Positions 45,798 to 57,357 of a DNA stretch of 64,000 bases are shown here, one piece after another; positions within the stretch are counted from its first letter, which is position 1, and every line of letters begins with the position of its first letter. Made by a program: the position numbers and the translations under genes. Under the pieces are notes generated by a model, which saw only the letters and a list, made by a program, of their open reading frames with translations, searched no databases and had not been told where the DNA came from. The stretch is from Marvania coccoides. Taxonomy: Eukaryota > Chlorophyta > Trebouxiophyceae > Chlorellales > Chlorellaceae. The stretch is from contig OY978097.1 in the NCBI GenBank assembly GCA_963854735.1, positions 1,612,001 to 1,676,000 on the forward strand. Reading direction: 5' to 3'.

Positions 45798-48701
45798 ATG
45801 ACGACAAGTGAGTGACGATTAAAAATATCTAGGGCATGGGCATGCAGGCAGCAGGCATCGATGAACGAGCCACGCTCTGTCGAATCGGGTGTACTCGAAT
45901 TGTATCGAAATTAATCGCCACGCGAATTTATACGCCCTTGCAATAATTGACCTCTCAAGAAAAATTGGTGGCAACTCGATTTTTATTTACTTGTCAAAAT
46001 AACGACAGCGAGCTGCAAGACTAAACAAACTGCTGCCATTTTAATGCAGCTGCCCATCCGCTTGACCCCCTTACGCCCGAGGAGATCACCCTCGCTGCCA
46101 CCGCTTGCAATAATGCCGCCGAGGCCAAGGGCATCGCGACGCTGCGGTTCAACACCATCACGCTGAAAGAGCCCGCAAAAAAGGCAGTGTTGGCCTACGA
46201 CGCAGCCCCCTCTGCTGCCACCCTCCCGCCCCGGCAGGCCTTCTGCATCCTCCTCGCTGTGGGCTCCCCTGGGGCCATCGAGACGGTAGTGACGCTGGGC
46301 AGCGATAACGGCACCGTCGCCTCGGTGGACTCGTGGGTGGTGAAGGAGGGCGTCAACGCTCTGGCCACCCCTGACGACTGCTTCGACGCTGAGGCCATAG
46401 TGAAAGCAGACACTGGGGTGAAGGCGCTGCTGGCGGACAAGTACGGCATTACTGATTTGGAGATGGTAGTGTGCGACCCGTGGTCGGTGCACCTGCCGCC
46501 TTGCGGCGGTCGGCTCATTCAGACGTTTATGTACCTGAGGGTGGGGCATGCGATGGACAATGCCTATGCGGTAAGCTTTTTTAGCATTTTTTTAATATGC
46601 TTGAACGCAGTACTCAATCTTTGAAGGGAAGGAATGAAGAGGGGTAGAATCTTGGGATGGAAATACAGCGTAGTGCTTATTTATAAATTCCCAGGACCAT
46701 CCCGTCGCCTTTGCACGGTCTCCCAAGGGCAGATCGAGTACCATAATATCTGGCCTGGTTCTTATTTTGTATCCTGAAAATTTATTTATTTTTTCCCTTT
46801 TCTTTTGCAGCACCCCATCGACTTTGTGCCCATCGTCGATCTGGACCACCAGAAGGTGGTGCGCATCGACAAGCCGTTTGGCGACAGCCCCCCGCCCGTC
46901 CCAGCTCAGGTAAACTGCTTGCCTTTTCAATCTTTCCAAATAAATGACCCAACCAAGCAAACCTTTTTTTTTCCAACCAAACTTTGTTGTCTCGTCTACT
47001 ACGAATGCAGAAAATCAATTACCACCAGGACCTGTGCGAGCAGCCCATCCGCACCGACATTAAGCCGCTTAACGTGGTGCAGCCCGAGGGGCCCTCGTGG
47101 ACGGTGGATGGCAACCTGGTGGAGTGGCAAAAGTGGAGGATCAGGCTGTCGTTCAACTACCGAGAGGGGCTGGTGCTCAACACGGTGTCGTACAACGACG
47201 GCGGGGTGCAGCGCCCGGTCATGCACCGCGCCTCGCTAGTGGAGATGGCGGTGCCGTACGCAGCGCCGCAGGAGCCCTTCACGCGAAAATGCGCCTTTGA
47301 CGTCGGGGATTACGGTGCGTGGTATATTGTAGCATATTGCGCTTGAGTTTAATATTTAAACGTGCTGTTTAATAATTGAAAACCCCGCATCTTCAAAATG
47401 ACATCTAGTTAGTTTAACAGGGCATATGAATTAGTTTAAATTATTTGATTTTTTTCGTTTCCTCCCGCAGGTCTGGGCAACTGCGCCACCTCCCTGGCGC
47501 TGGGCTGCGACTGCCTGGGCAACATCCACTACTTTGACGCCGTGCTGAACAACTCGAAGGGCGAGCCGGTGGTGCTGCCCAAGACGATCTGCATGCACGA
47601 AGAGGACACCGGCTTGCTGTGGAAGCACGTGGAGTACCGCAACGGACACAACGAGTCACGCCGCTCGCGCCGCCTGGTGCTGTCGTTTGTCAGCACCGTG
47701 GTCAACTACGAGTACGCCTTGTGAGTGGCTGCCGCTGTTATTAATATTAAATAAAACCCTTTGTGTTTGCATTTCTCTTCACTATTTTCCACACTAAACA
47801 AGCGTACCTTTTGGGTGTGCAGCTACTGGTACTTCTACCAGGATGGCTCCATTGGCTACGACATCAAGCTGACCGGAGAGCTGTAAGTGTACCGTGCCTA
47901 CAGTCCAGCTGATGTTGGCTTAAATTAAATTGTCGCTTTTCTACATACTGCAGGTCAACCAACCCTCTGGCCCCCGAGGAGCTGGCGGCGGGTAAGAGCA
48001 TCTACTCCACCATGGTGGCGGAGGGCGTGTCCGCGCAGTTCCACCAGCACATGTTCAACATGCGCGTGGATTTCTCGGTGGACGACCCCGAGGGCGGCAA
48101 GGGGCTGGTCGTGTCTGAGGTCGAGGTTGAAGCGGTGCCCGAGGGCCCAGAAAACCCTGCTGGCAACGCCTTCATAGTGAAAAACACACCCCTGCTGACA
48201 GAAAGCGAGGCCCAGAGGGTGGCAGACCCCCTGAAAGGCCGCTACTGGAAGGTTTCGAACCCTGCGTCCCTGCATCCCGCCACCAAGGGCCCGGTGGCGT
48301 TCAAGGTGGTGCTGCCCCCTGGGCCACTCATGCTGGCAGGCCCCAACAGCATGCTCACCAAGCGCGGCAAGTTCGCGACCAAGTCGCTGTGGGTGACCCC
48401 CCACAGCGACGAGGAGCGCTGGCCGGCCGGGGAGTACACCATCCAGAGTGAGGGCGGGGAGGGGCTGGAGAAGTGGACGGCTGATGACCGGAGTCTGGTG
48501 GATGCTGATCCTGTGATGTGGCTCACGTTTGGAGTCACGCACGTTGTGCGGGTGGAGGATTTCCCGGTGATGCCGTGTGAGGTCGTGTCGCTGCACTTCA
48601 AGCCCTTCAACTTCTTCGGAGGCAACCCCGGCCTGGACATCCCTGCCGCCCCAAACGCCGCGTCCACGCTGGCTGGGAACACCACCTGCTGCAAGAACTG
48701 A
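45798..48701 (+). CDS. Copper amine oxidase
   Basis: Seven exons: 45798-45807, 46050-46570, 46811-46909, 47011-47314, 47471-47720, 47823-47882 and 47954-48701; 663 aa. The first exon codes only three residues plus one base and is fixed by phase. Active-site features are complete: catalytic base in FDVGDYGLG (about D307), topaquinone precursor in VVNYEY (about Y391), copper ligands in FHQHMF (about H445, H447) and the third His in VTHVVRVEDFPVMP (about H611). It oxidises primary amines to aldehydes with H2O2 and NH3 release. There is no obvious signal peptide and no SKL-type ending, so location is open. The most intron-rich gene in the window. Confidence 0.94.
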
Positions 48702-49093
48702 GCGCAGCACCAGGGGCGGAAATGGAGCGGAGACGTCAAAATGATTCATGCGCGCAACTTAACATTACTACGAGCTAATAGTGATAAATGTTTATTTTTT
48801 TTGCTTTCTTCTTTTCTCAGACTTAATATTTGTTCGCTGGCTTTGAGACACCCAGAGGTGCTTTGACTCTGTGCCGCGGCCCTCTGCCTTGCCTATTATA
48901 TAAACTATTTTTTTCTTGTCAACGCACCACAACCCGGGTACTCTTTTTTCATATGGGTACTCTTTATATTAAAAAATAATAATAGACTAATAACAATAGA
49001 AGTAAAGTGTTGTTTTTGTAAACAAAGGCTAAATTAAATGCATTTGATGCTGTCGGGTCACTATTAAATAAAGTACACGGGTGCAGCTTGCTG
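48702..49093. other. Convergent spacer amine oxidase / glycosylase
   Basis: 392 bp, AT-rich, with T-rich and ATATAA-like patches. No ORF. Confidence 0.5.
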
Positions 49094-50245
49094 CTAATCT
49101 TTCAATGGTTGTGTGTTTTCTTCCTTCACAGCTACCTCCTCCTCCTTGACCTCAAGTTCCTCCTCGATTTTCACAGCTACCCTCCTCTTGCTGTCCCCCT
49201 CTTTCTCTTTCTCTTCTACTGCCACCGCCTTTTTCCTTTTCCCCGGCGCCGCTCCACTGCGTATACTGCCTGCTGCTGCTGCCGCCGCCGCTCTTCCTTT
49301 GCCGCCTTTGAACGCCGCCAGAGGGCAGTCGTTGCTGCCCCTCCTACTCTTGCTGCAGCTCCCACACGTTTTGCCATGTTCCACCTAGAAAGAGATGATA
49401 GAAGAAGGAAATAAAAATTAAAAACAAAACCCAGACCACTCTTTTCCCTGTGCAAATCAACAGCTTACCAATAGAACGTGCAACTCAAACTTGACATCAC
49501 CAGGCACACGCGCGTTCAGGTGCTCGTAGGCTTGCTCCCGAGAAGCGCTCTGAGGCAGCCACCCCATGGCTTTAGAGATGTGCAGAACGTGAGTGTCCAC
49601 TGGAAAATCTTCCCTGTGCAAACAAAACATCAGCACGCAACTGATGGTTTTGGGGCCCATGCCTTTAAATCGCCTCAGAAAGGTCTTCACAGCTTCGGTG
49701 GGCTCGTTTCGAAGGAACTCCAGGCAGCACTCCCCCCGCTCCTCCTGCAGCACCGCCAGCAGCGCCTTCATGCGCTCGCATTTGATGACTGCCAGCCCCC
49801 CCACGCGAATGGCGTCCTCGATATCGGCGTCTGGCGCTGCCAGCACTTGCTGCCAGGTAGGGAACCGTTGTTTGAGCGTTTTGAATGCTCTAATTGACGT
49901 GACGTCAGTGGTGTTTTGGCTGAGCAGCGTGCGCATCAGGCTGTCGAGAACCAGCACTTGGCCGCCGCAGCCCTGCTCCAGGGGGTCCACCACGCGGTCA
50001 GGACGGCCATGCAGCTCTGCCAAGGCGTCGGTGACTTCCTGTGCGTGACATGAACAGTGAAGGAGTTTTAGGCATTGGCGTCACGTGTATCGAGAAGGTG
50101 ATTAAATACAGCTAACAATGCTGATAATCATAAATAATCTGGTTCATATTCTACTTCTATAGTGAGTTTCGATCACTTCATTCTAACTCGCCCTGCATTC
50201 CTCGGCTGAGGGCTTTACCCACTTGGGGAATGGCCCAGTGTTCAT
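49094..50245 (-). CDS. HhH-GPD DNA glycosylase, endonuclease III-related (plant type)
   Basis: Exons 50245-50192, 50038-49469 and 49384-49094 give 304 aa. The helix-hairpin-helix FKGMGPKTISCVLMF carries the catalytic Lys, and FPVDTHVLHISKAMGW carries the catalytic Asp. LLSQNTTD and AIRVGGLA also match a plant glycosylase family. After HGKTCGSC and NDCPL comes a Lys/Glu-rich tail of about 75 residues with a nuclear-signal-like PGKRKK. The Cys pattern C-x2-C-x9-C has three Cys, not the four of bacterial endonuclease III, so the [4Fe-4S] cluster may be altered or absent. Exon 1 (MNTGPFPKWVKPSAEECR) was found by frame matching; its intron is GC-AG (AGG/GCGAGT). Base-excision repair role inferred. 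Confidence 0.85.
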
Positions 50246-50593
50246 ATTTTCTCGCTTAAATTAATGAAATAGAGACTGAGAAGAACGAGCATTTTTCAAA
50301 AATAAAATAATGGCTCATGAGCTTGATCAAGACCCGCATCTATAGGGGCGTGTATTTATATCTAATTGAAACAAAGCTCGCAAGCACATAGCAAGTATAA
50401 ACTGCGCGCTCCTCCGGAAAAGTCTGAAGTCGATTTTAACTTTATTAAATCTTTTGTTGGTGAGCAGGTAAAAGTCGATTCGCCGAGAAAACAAGCTACA
50501 AAATTACAAGAAATGCCATAGATTTGTTCAGCTGCAAGAGAACGCCCTCTAAATTTGATTTTGCGACTTTTCAAGAATCACGGAGGCGTCGAC
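50246..50593. promoter_or_regulatory. Divergent promoter glycosylase / AEC transporter
   Basis: 348 bp, AT-rich; no element recognised. Confidence 0.5.
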
Positions 50594-52050
50594 ATGGCGT
50601 GGGAGTAAGTCAAGCAGCGCTTTTGCTGTCCTCCTTACCAGCAAACTAGACACAAGCACTGCCTCTGCCATTTTTCTCTTCAGATATCAGGACCTTCTCA
50701 ACCAGAACCTTCAAATTCTGCTCGTTTTGGCCTTCGGCGCTGCATCGGTGGCAGTTGGTACGTTCCGTCCAGATAGAGACCTTCGGACCTTCAACACCTT
50801 TGTTTTTGCCATCCTGCTGCCTGCATCAGTCATCCAGGGGATGGGGATCCGCAGCGACCTCAGGGATGGCGACACGTGGAGGTTTGTGGGAGGCTTCCTC
50901 ATGCTGCGTGCGATCTGCCTCGCAGCTGCTTGGTACGTCTAACGAAGAAAGAAGCCCGCGTTGTTGCTTAAAAATAAAATAAAAACATAACAAGCATAAA
51001 ACAATAGCCCTACTTTTTTTAAACCTTTTTTTAATGATTTACGAAGGTTGCTGTTTGGAGTGGGCCTCCGCAGAGGCATTGGGGAAGTCACCGCCAGCTG
51101 GATGTTCCTCAGCTGGGTGTCTACGGTCATTCTGGGCGTGCCGTTGGTGCGAGCTGCGCTGGGACCTGCCTACGTCGGCCTGCCGGTGGTTGCCGCAATC
51201 TCGTCCTACATTTTTCAGCTGCCGCTCATGCTCATTTTGTTCAGCATTCACGCTGGGCAGAAATCCGCTGAAGATCTGCCAGCGGTGGCGACGGTAACAC
51301 TACCGGAAGCGGTTTCCTCCCCGAATGGAGCTGCAGGAGTGCAGCAGCCACCAGGCAGTCGTCGAGCTCGCCTCACCCGAGCTCAGGCACGGCAAATTGG
51401 GCGGCAGCTGGTGTTCAACCCCATTTTGGTGGCCATTGCGATTGGTTTTATCCTGTCGATAACAACGCTGGGCCCTCGGTACCTCTACCCAGGTAGCATA
51501 AAAAACAAAATTTTAATTATAAAACATTTCCGTCATTTCTTTTAATATTTTCTATGCAGGCAATCCGCCCGCCCAGCCCAACTGCGACTACGCGCCTGGT
51601 GCTGGGTTCATCTACATGTTTCTCTCGTCGCTGGCAGCCTGCACGGAGCCCGTGGCCCTGTTTGCCATGGGAATTTTCTTGGTCGGAAAAAATCCGCTGT
51701 CGATAGGGTGGTGGAAAGCAGCGCTGTACATGTTACTAAAATGCATCGTGGTTCCGCTGCTGATGGTGGGCTGCGCCTTCGCGGTGGGGCTGGAAGGAGC
51801 CACGGCGCGAGTGTCGGTCTTGCTAGCAGCGCTGCCTATCAGCGCTGCTTCCTTCACGTTGTGTGACAAATACGGGGCGTGCCCAGAGGCGGCTGTAGCC
51901 AACATTTTCTTCGGAAATTTGCTGGTGCTGCCAACCACCATTGGGTGGATGGCGGTGATGGATGGTTTGAGTTTGTTTGAAGCGTCGAAAAGTGCCACGC
52001 CTGACGTCTGTGCAGCCCGACCACCGCCGCCTGTGCAGCCGAGCGGGTGA
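50594..52050 (+). CDS. AEC-family (PIN/PILS-related) membrane transporter
   Basis: Exons 50594-50604, 50684-50932, 51047-51492 and 51560-52050 give 398 aa. About five N-terminal hydrophobic helices, a hydrophilic loop (about 205-250) with Arg-rich RRARLTRAQARQIG, then about five C-terminal helices. This is the 5+loop+5 plan of the auxin efflux carrier superfamily. NTFVFAILLPASVI and the LPISAASFTLCDKYG segment resemble conserved AEC crossing regions. The substrate cannot be read from sequence; auxin or another organic anion is possible. The 11-bp first exon is fixed by phase (GA/GTAAGT). Ends tail-to-tail with AHA1. Confidence 0.82.
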
Positions 52051-52326
52051 TGGTGATAGATGGTGGCGTTAATGTGGACTGGCGGTTTTTATCTCCCTCT
52101 CTACTAATGCAATAACACAATTTTTTCAACTTGCATTTTATTGTTGTGTAGAAACTTTGCACGTTGTTGTTGTTTTCTTGATGTGGTTGCACAGGAAACA
52201 ATACATTAATGAACATACTACGACAAGCATTTTCTTCCAGTTTTTTCGCCCATGCGAGTACACCGCCGCCCCTGCCTCCGTGTTCCAGTCGATGGTGACG
52301 TCGTATATTGACTTGGCAAGCGGGCG

Positions 52327-53367
52327 TCAAGCTCCGTACCCAAACACCCTCCGCATTCGCAGCAGAACCTGCTCCTTCCACCCCGCTTCCGTCATGCGCA
52401 CAACGTCGTGCTGCCCAAACCGATCGGTGTCAGGAATGCCGCTCTGGTGCAGCTTCAGCGTCACCGCTCCCTTGTTCTTTTCCTCGAGCTCAATTTTCAC
52501 CAAGCTGGTGGCGCCCTCCGGCCAGCTGCTGAAGCGCCAGTCCATGAGGATGTGGTTGGGCGGCTGCAGCTCGCGGAAAGTGCCCTGGATGCTGCCGCCA
52601 AACATCGAAAAGGCGCCGCCGGGACGAGCATCCACCTCTGCTGCGCTGCCAGTGAACGCTCTCACCTTGCCAGCGTCGGTAAAGCACTGGAATAGGTCGC
52701 TGCTGGAGCAGTAGTACTGCTCAGTGATCTGAATCGAGCTCCCGCTGGTTTTCTTCTTCGTTTCTGGCTTCGCCGTTGCCACCAGCGCTGGTTTGTCTGA
52801 TGGTTTGTCTACCGCAGCAGCCGCAGCAGGCTCTTCTGCCTCCCCTTCGCCGTCCGCTGCCGCGCCGCTCTTCATCACCGGCCCTCCGGCCTGCATCTCC
52901 GTCACAAACTGCGCCACCGCCTTGTACACCCTCGGGCGGCCGTGCTGCACGATCAGGCTGCGCATCTTCTCGCCCGCCGCGCCGCCGCTGGAGCACGTCA
53001 CCTGCACCTCCGGGTCCTCGTCGTAGTTCTCTTCGCTGATGTAGGGCGCCTTGACCTCGCCGCTGGCTTGATTGCCCTCAGCATCGGTCCCCGTCCACTT
53101 GATGGCTAGGTCCAGCTCGTACGCTGGGATGATTTTGCCCTTCCGCTGGTTCACTATGGCGTCGCCCGTCAGGGTGACGTCGTCAGCGGTCTTTACGACG
53201 GTGCCGTCCCTTTCCACCAGCGTCTGCGACGCTAGCAGCTCCTTCAGTCGGTCTTTGCTCCACGGCAGCACGTTATTCTCCACCCAGTGCCAGCCGTTGA
53301 CATTGCGGCCAGACTGTCCCAGGTCCTGCACCTTCCACCGCTCGTCGCCCTCGCCCCACTTGGCCAT
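52327..53367 (-). CDS. AHA1: Activator of Hsp90 ATPase (AHA1)
   Basis: Single exon, 346 aa. The N-terminal Aha1_N domain has the signature NVNGWHWVENN and the helix KLKELL-type segment DRLKELLASQ. An Ala/Glu/Lys linker (about 165-210) leads to the C-terminal AHSA1 (SRPBCC) domain with GGAFSMFGGSIQGTFREL, ILMDWRFSSWPEGATS and the final helix GWKEQVLLRMRRVFGYG. The protein binds the Hsp90 middle domain and stimulates ATP hydrolysis. Head-to-head with the glutaredoxin gene. Confidence 0.95.
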   Translation of the reverse strand: MAKWGEGDERWKVQDLGQSGRNVNGWHWVENNVLPWSKDRLKELLASQTLVERDGTVVKTADDVTLTGDAIVNQRKGKIIPAYELDLAIKWTGTDAEGNQASGEVKAPYISEENYDEDPEVQVTCSSGGAAGEKMRSLIVQHGRPRVYKAVAQFVTEMQAGGPVMKSGAAADGEGEAEEPAAAAAVDKPSDKPALVATAKPETKKKTSGSSIQITEQYYCSSSDLFQCFTDAGKVRAFTGSAAEVDARPGGAFSMFGGSIQGTFRELQPPNHILMDWRFSSWPEGATSLVKIELEEKNKGAVTLKLHQSGIPDTDRFGQHDVVRMTEAGWKEQVLLRMRRVFGYGA

Positions 53368-53821
53368 GAGAGGTTGTGTTTTTCTTGAGGGAAAAGTTGG
53401 AACACCGGCGGCAAAAAAAACAGGTTCCCAGCTTCAGGGAGAGACAAGAGCTGCGTGGTCTGCTAAATGTAAATGAAGGAAAGAAGTCAGCGCAAGAAAT
53501 GGGACAAGAGAAGAGTCAGACAACCAAACACAGCCACATTGTTGTCATCAGATTAAAATATTAGTTCCTGACCTGCAGGCGGATTCTCTTCGCTTGGCGC
53601 GGGGAAAGTGGGGTTGCGTCGTCTTGCTCGATGTAAATATATATAAAACAGCTAGCCCTGCCAGCGCATTCCGGCAAAAACGCTTCGAGAATGCCTGCTG
53701 TGACCTGCTTCGATTCAAGCCCAACAACACTCGATTTAAGCACCCTCCCCCCCCCCCCCTCCCCCCCATAAGCGCTAAGTCAAATACGTTTCACACGAGG
53801 TCATCAATATCAACGCCCACA
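53368..53821. promoter_or_regulatory. Divergent promoter AHA1 / glutaredoxin
   Basis: 454 bp. Just upstream of the glutaredoxin ATG lies a C-rich tract (53743-53767: C13, T, C7), probably in the 5' UTR. Confidence 0.55.
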
Positions 53822-54452
53822 ATGCAGCTGCAGCGCTCCACCCTCAAGGCCACAACTTTGTTTGGTGGTAGCCGTGCCAGCCGGACTGCAGCTCACCGTC
53901 GCGCCAGCGCGGTTGTTGTACGCGCTGATCTGAATGACCTGATCAACACGGTGAGACTTGTGGATGGAAATTTTGAATTTCAAAGCTGTCTTAAAATAAA
54001 CCCGCCACCGTCGGGTGTCTCAATCCCCGCATCCCTCGCTTTGTGTGCAGCTTACCGTCGCCATTCAAAAATCTCCTCTCGCGCAGGGCAAGGCCGCTCT
54101 CGCCAAGCTGCAGGCGGGCGACTACGATGTGGCTGCCACCAAGGCCAAGGTGGACAGCGCCATAAACTCCAACCCCGTCATGATGTTCTCCTTCTCCACT
54201 TGCCCGTTCTGCGTCAAGGCCAAGAAAATTCTGGATGATGCCGGCGTCAAATATGCGGTTTATGAGCTCAACCAGTTGCCCGACGGCTACGCTATGCGTG
54301 CTGAGCTGGCAGAGCGCACCGGGCGCACCTCCATGCCCAATATTTTCATTGGCGGCACTGGGATCGGTGGCTGCAACGACGGCCCTGGCATTCTGACTCT
54401 GCAGAAGAATGGTGAGCTGATGCCCATGCTGCAAAAGGCCGGAGCGCTGTGA
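53822..54452 (+). CDS. Chloroplast-targeted class I glutaredoxin
   Basis: Exons 53822-53950 and 54051-54452 give 176 aa. The first 35 or so residues are Arg/Ser/Ala-rich and end ASAVVVRAD, a typical transit peptide. The thioredoxin-fold core has the active site TCPFCVKAKKIL, then SMPNIFIGG (cis-Pro) and IGGCNDGPGIL with the GG glutathione motif. A dithiol CPFC site points to reduction of mixed disulfides with glutathione. The presequence and mature part are split by an intron (ACG/GTGAGA, GTGCAG acceptor). About 45 residues between the leader and the core are predicted helical. Confidence 0.92.
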
Positions 54453-54815
54453 AAATAAAAAGAGGGGCATACGCAATTTTGGAATAGGTTAGCTGGAAAT
54501 GAATATTCTATGAAAAATAAACCACAGTCCATTTAATAACTTTCTTTCCTTCAGCACTCTGAAGGCTCGTGTAAATTGTAAAATGTTACACAAACTGAAT
54601 ATGAAAAAAGCAAACAGAAATCAAATAGAGCAGCAGCTGCAGCTGAAAAGGAAAAAAAAACAGTATTTTGAATAAGTTCATATTTAGAATATGCCATATC
54701 ATGTGTGGGGTGCGGGGGTCGTAATTAATGATGATTTTCAACTCGATAGTATGAGGCAATATTCAGGCCACAATAAGTAGCAGCGGCCTCCGCCACCAGC
54801 TCTCCAGCGCAATAT
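54453..54815. other. Convergent spacer glutaredoxin / PYRR
   Basis: 363 bp, AT-rich, with duplicated copies of the PYRR 3' end near 54756-54804. Confidence 0.55.
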
Positions 54816-54825
54816 TCAGGCCACA
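54756..54825. repeat. Direct repeat around the PYRR stop codon
   Basis: A 17-bp sequence starting GCAATATTCAGGCC occurs at 54756-54772 and again at 54809-54825, the second copy spanning the PYRR stop. Between them, 54777-54804 resembles PYRR coding sequence at about 54878-54906 (CTCCGCCACCAGCTC shared). It looks like a local duplication of the gene's last codons into the 3' flank. Confidence 0.7.
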
Positions 54826-56984
54826 GCATGCGCTGCGCTGCCCTCCTCCTCCGACTCTAAGGGGCCTGCGGCCTGAGCAGCAGCTGCCTCCGCCACCAGC
54901 TCCTCTCGCACCCGCATCAGCAGCTTGCCCAGCATGTTGTGCCCGCTGCCGTCCACGCCCCGCCCCCAAAAGTAGTCGTGTGGCGCGGTCTCCACGATCA
55001 CAGCCCCCGCTGGCGCCGTCTCCAGCAGCATCGCTCGGGGGCCCTCGTGGGCGGCAAACTTCGCGCGCAGCGCAGCGTGCATGGCCGCCGTTTTGGCGCA
55101 CCCCCAGTCCTCCCGCAGCAGTTCCGGCCGGGTGCGCTCGTGGAGGCGCCCCAGCTTCGCGGCAGCTTCCGGGCTGGGCGCCTGCGCGATTTTCTCGACC
55201 AACGCCTCTGCCTCGGGATGTGCCACCCCCGCAAACTTTTGGGCCTGGTAGTAGTGCTCGGTGGAGGGCCACACACATTGGATTGGCTCCCCCTTCATGG
55301 CAGCGGCAGCGGCGGAAGGGTGGAAAGACTCTAGACGGAGGTGAGTCATGGGCCCTGCTGGCATGGCCACAGGGTGCGGAGAGAAGTTGCTGAAGCAGCC
55401 GTTGCGGTCCCACGCCTTGTAAAAGCCCGCAAAGTGGGGGAAGGGCTGGGCGGCGGGGGCAATGACCGTCGCGGCGGCGGCGCTCGCAGCGCCGCCAGCA
55501 GTGGAAGCGCTGGGCGGCCTGGCGCCGTTCGACTCGGCGGTAGGGAGCGGATCTCGGAGCTTGAGCTCTGCTGCTAGCGCCCTGGGTCCCCCAGACGCTG
55601 GTAAGAAGCCAGTAAGCAGCAGATCAGTTCCCGTCTGTCGCCACTGCGGCTGCTGCACTGCCAGCGCCTGTGTCATCTCAACAAACCCCAGCTCGCCCAC
55701 GGGGGTCGGCGCGCGGTTCCCCCCGATGATTTTGGGAGCCACAAACGCCAGCACTTTGTGCACAGCGCTGTCAGCAATGGCGGGAGCAGCCAGCGTCCCT
55801 CCACACTCCCACAGCAGGCTCAAAAACCCTCGCTGGCGGCAGTAATCCGCCACAACGCCAGGTGTCAGGAAGTCAAACTCCAGCACCTCCACCCCGCGCG
55901 CCCGCAGCGCCTTCTGGAACTCTCGGCGGGCGCCCCGCTGCGTGGCAACGATCGTCGGCGCCACTGCGACGTCCCACAGCGCCGCGTTCTCCGGCAGGTC
56001 CAGCGTGCGCGACATGACAATGCGCATGGGCTGGTGCCCGCCCTCCCGCCGCGTCGTCAGCCGCGGGTTGTCTCTCCTCACCGTCTGGCCGCCCACTATC
56101 ACAGCGTCGCTGCGAGCGCGGGTGGCAAACACCTCCTGCCGCGAATCCGCGCAGCTCACCCAGGCGCTGTGCCCCGAGCTCGCCGCGATCTTGCCGTCCA
56201 GCGTCATCGCGTACTTCAGCACCCCCATGGGGCGCCCGACAGCAGCCACATGCAACAGCGGCTCGTTGGCAGCCAGCACCGCGGAGTCCCCTGCCTCCAA
56301 GGCTGCGGCGGAAGCGGAGCACGGGGACTCCCCCAGCACCGCGACCGCTACGCCCGCAGCGCGCAAAGCATCGATGGCGGTGCCTCTCTGAGCGGGGAGG
56401 GGGTGGCGGAGGCCGATAACAACCCGTCGCACCCCCGAAAGCAGCAGCGCCTGCACGCCCGCGGCGTCACCGTGGCAGTCGCCTGTTTCCAGGTTCAAAT
56501 AGGCGGTGCCGCCTGCTGCAGCGGCGGCGGCGGCGCGGGCGGCGGCGACTTCCGGTGATTCTGTGCCCTGCGCCCACAAGGAGGCCTCGGCGACGCGAAA
56601 CCCCGAGGGGGACACGAGGATACATGCGGCATTGGGGTGGGGCTGTGTTTCGGCGCAGGAGGCTTGCGAGAGGGCGGCAGCTTGTGAGAGAAAATCAATG
56701 TCGGTGGCTGCGGGGAAATGATGAGAGTTAGATTCAGTTGTAAAAGGCACCAGATTGGTCGCCATAATAATTTAAACTCGCCAGTGATCACGCTGTCTGG
56801 AATTTCTCCGATTATGTCGACAGCAGCCTGCAAAAGATATTAAAAAAAATGTGGACATGTGGGTACAAAACAATTCCTCCCTGCCGAGATTTCGGGGCTT
56901 GAATCCACTCACGTGTGCCCTGACATCGCTTTCCCTCCTCCTGGGACCAGTTGAACACTGGGCAGCCTCTCTTGTTTGAGACAT
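54816..56984 (-). CDS. PYRR: PYRR-type pyrimidine reductase of riboflavin synthesis with C-terminal NADAR domain
   Basis: Exons 56984-56913, 56827-56782 and 56707-54816 give 669 aa. Part 1 (about 42-180) is a RibD deaminase fold without its zinc site: the HAE position reads PEV, and the LEPC position reads LETG. Part 2 (about 200-410) is the reductase (LKYAMTLDGKIAA, VGGQTVRRDNPRLTTR). Part 3 (about 460-630) is a NADAR/COG3236 domain (CFSNFSPHP, WPSTEHYYQAQKF, DYFWGRG). This trio is the plant plastid PYRR; the NADAR part is linked to disposal of reactive riboflavin intermediates. Exons 1-2 were added by frame matching; their last intron is GC-AG (CTG/GCGAGT). A single-exon model starting at 56765 would translate intron sequence. 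Confidence 0.88.
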
Positions 56985-57357
56985 TTTGGGAGACGAAACA
57001 GCGAGGTGTCCAACTCCCGAAACTTCCGCGTTTAATGCACGACGTTTGATGATGTGACCATTAACAACCACAGTGTGCGCAATGCCCGGCTTTTGGCTGA
57101 GCATTGCGCCCTTCATAAATTTCACCAAAAATTCGAGAAATGTGTGTTGGTATCGCGTCGCGGGCTGTGTCTGGCTTCAGTTGCGTGTTCTTAAACAAAT
57201 TATGAAATGCAAACTAAAAACATAGTGCAATAAAAGGGTAAAAGAGGCGCCTTTCTCTCTCTGAGCAGCTGGCTCACCACATGGCTTGGGCAGGCAACAT
57301 AAGAGAAGGCGCAACGCAGCAGACAATGCTGCATGCATAAAGCACCCATTCCCACGC
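56985..57357. other. Spacer importin-9 / PYRR
   Basis: 373 bp between two minus-strand genes; holds the IPO9 3' end and the PYRR promoter. No ORF supported. Confidence 0.5.

Noticed and set aside
56708..56765. Start of PYRR at the ATG at 56765
   Set aside because: The stretch 56781-56708 looks like an intron (GCGAGT donor, CCCCGCAG acceptor) and upstream exons join in frame to the deaminase fold.
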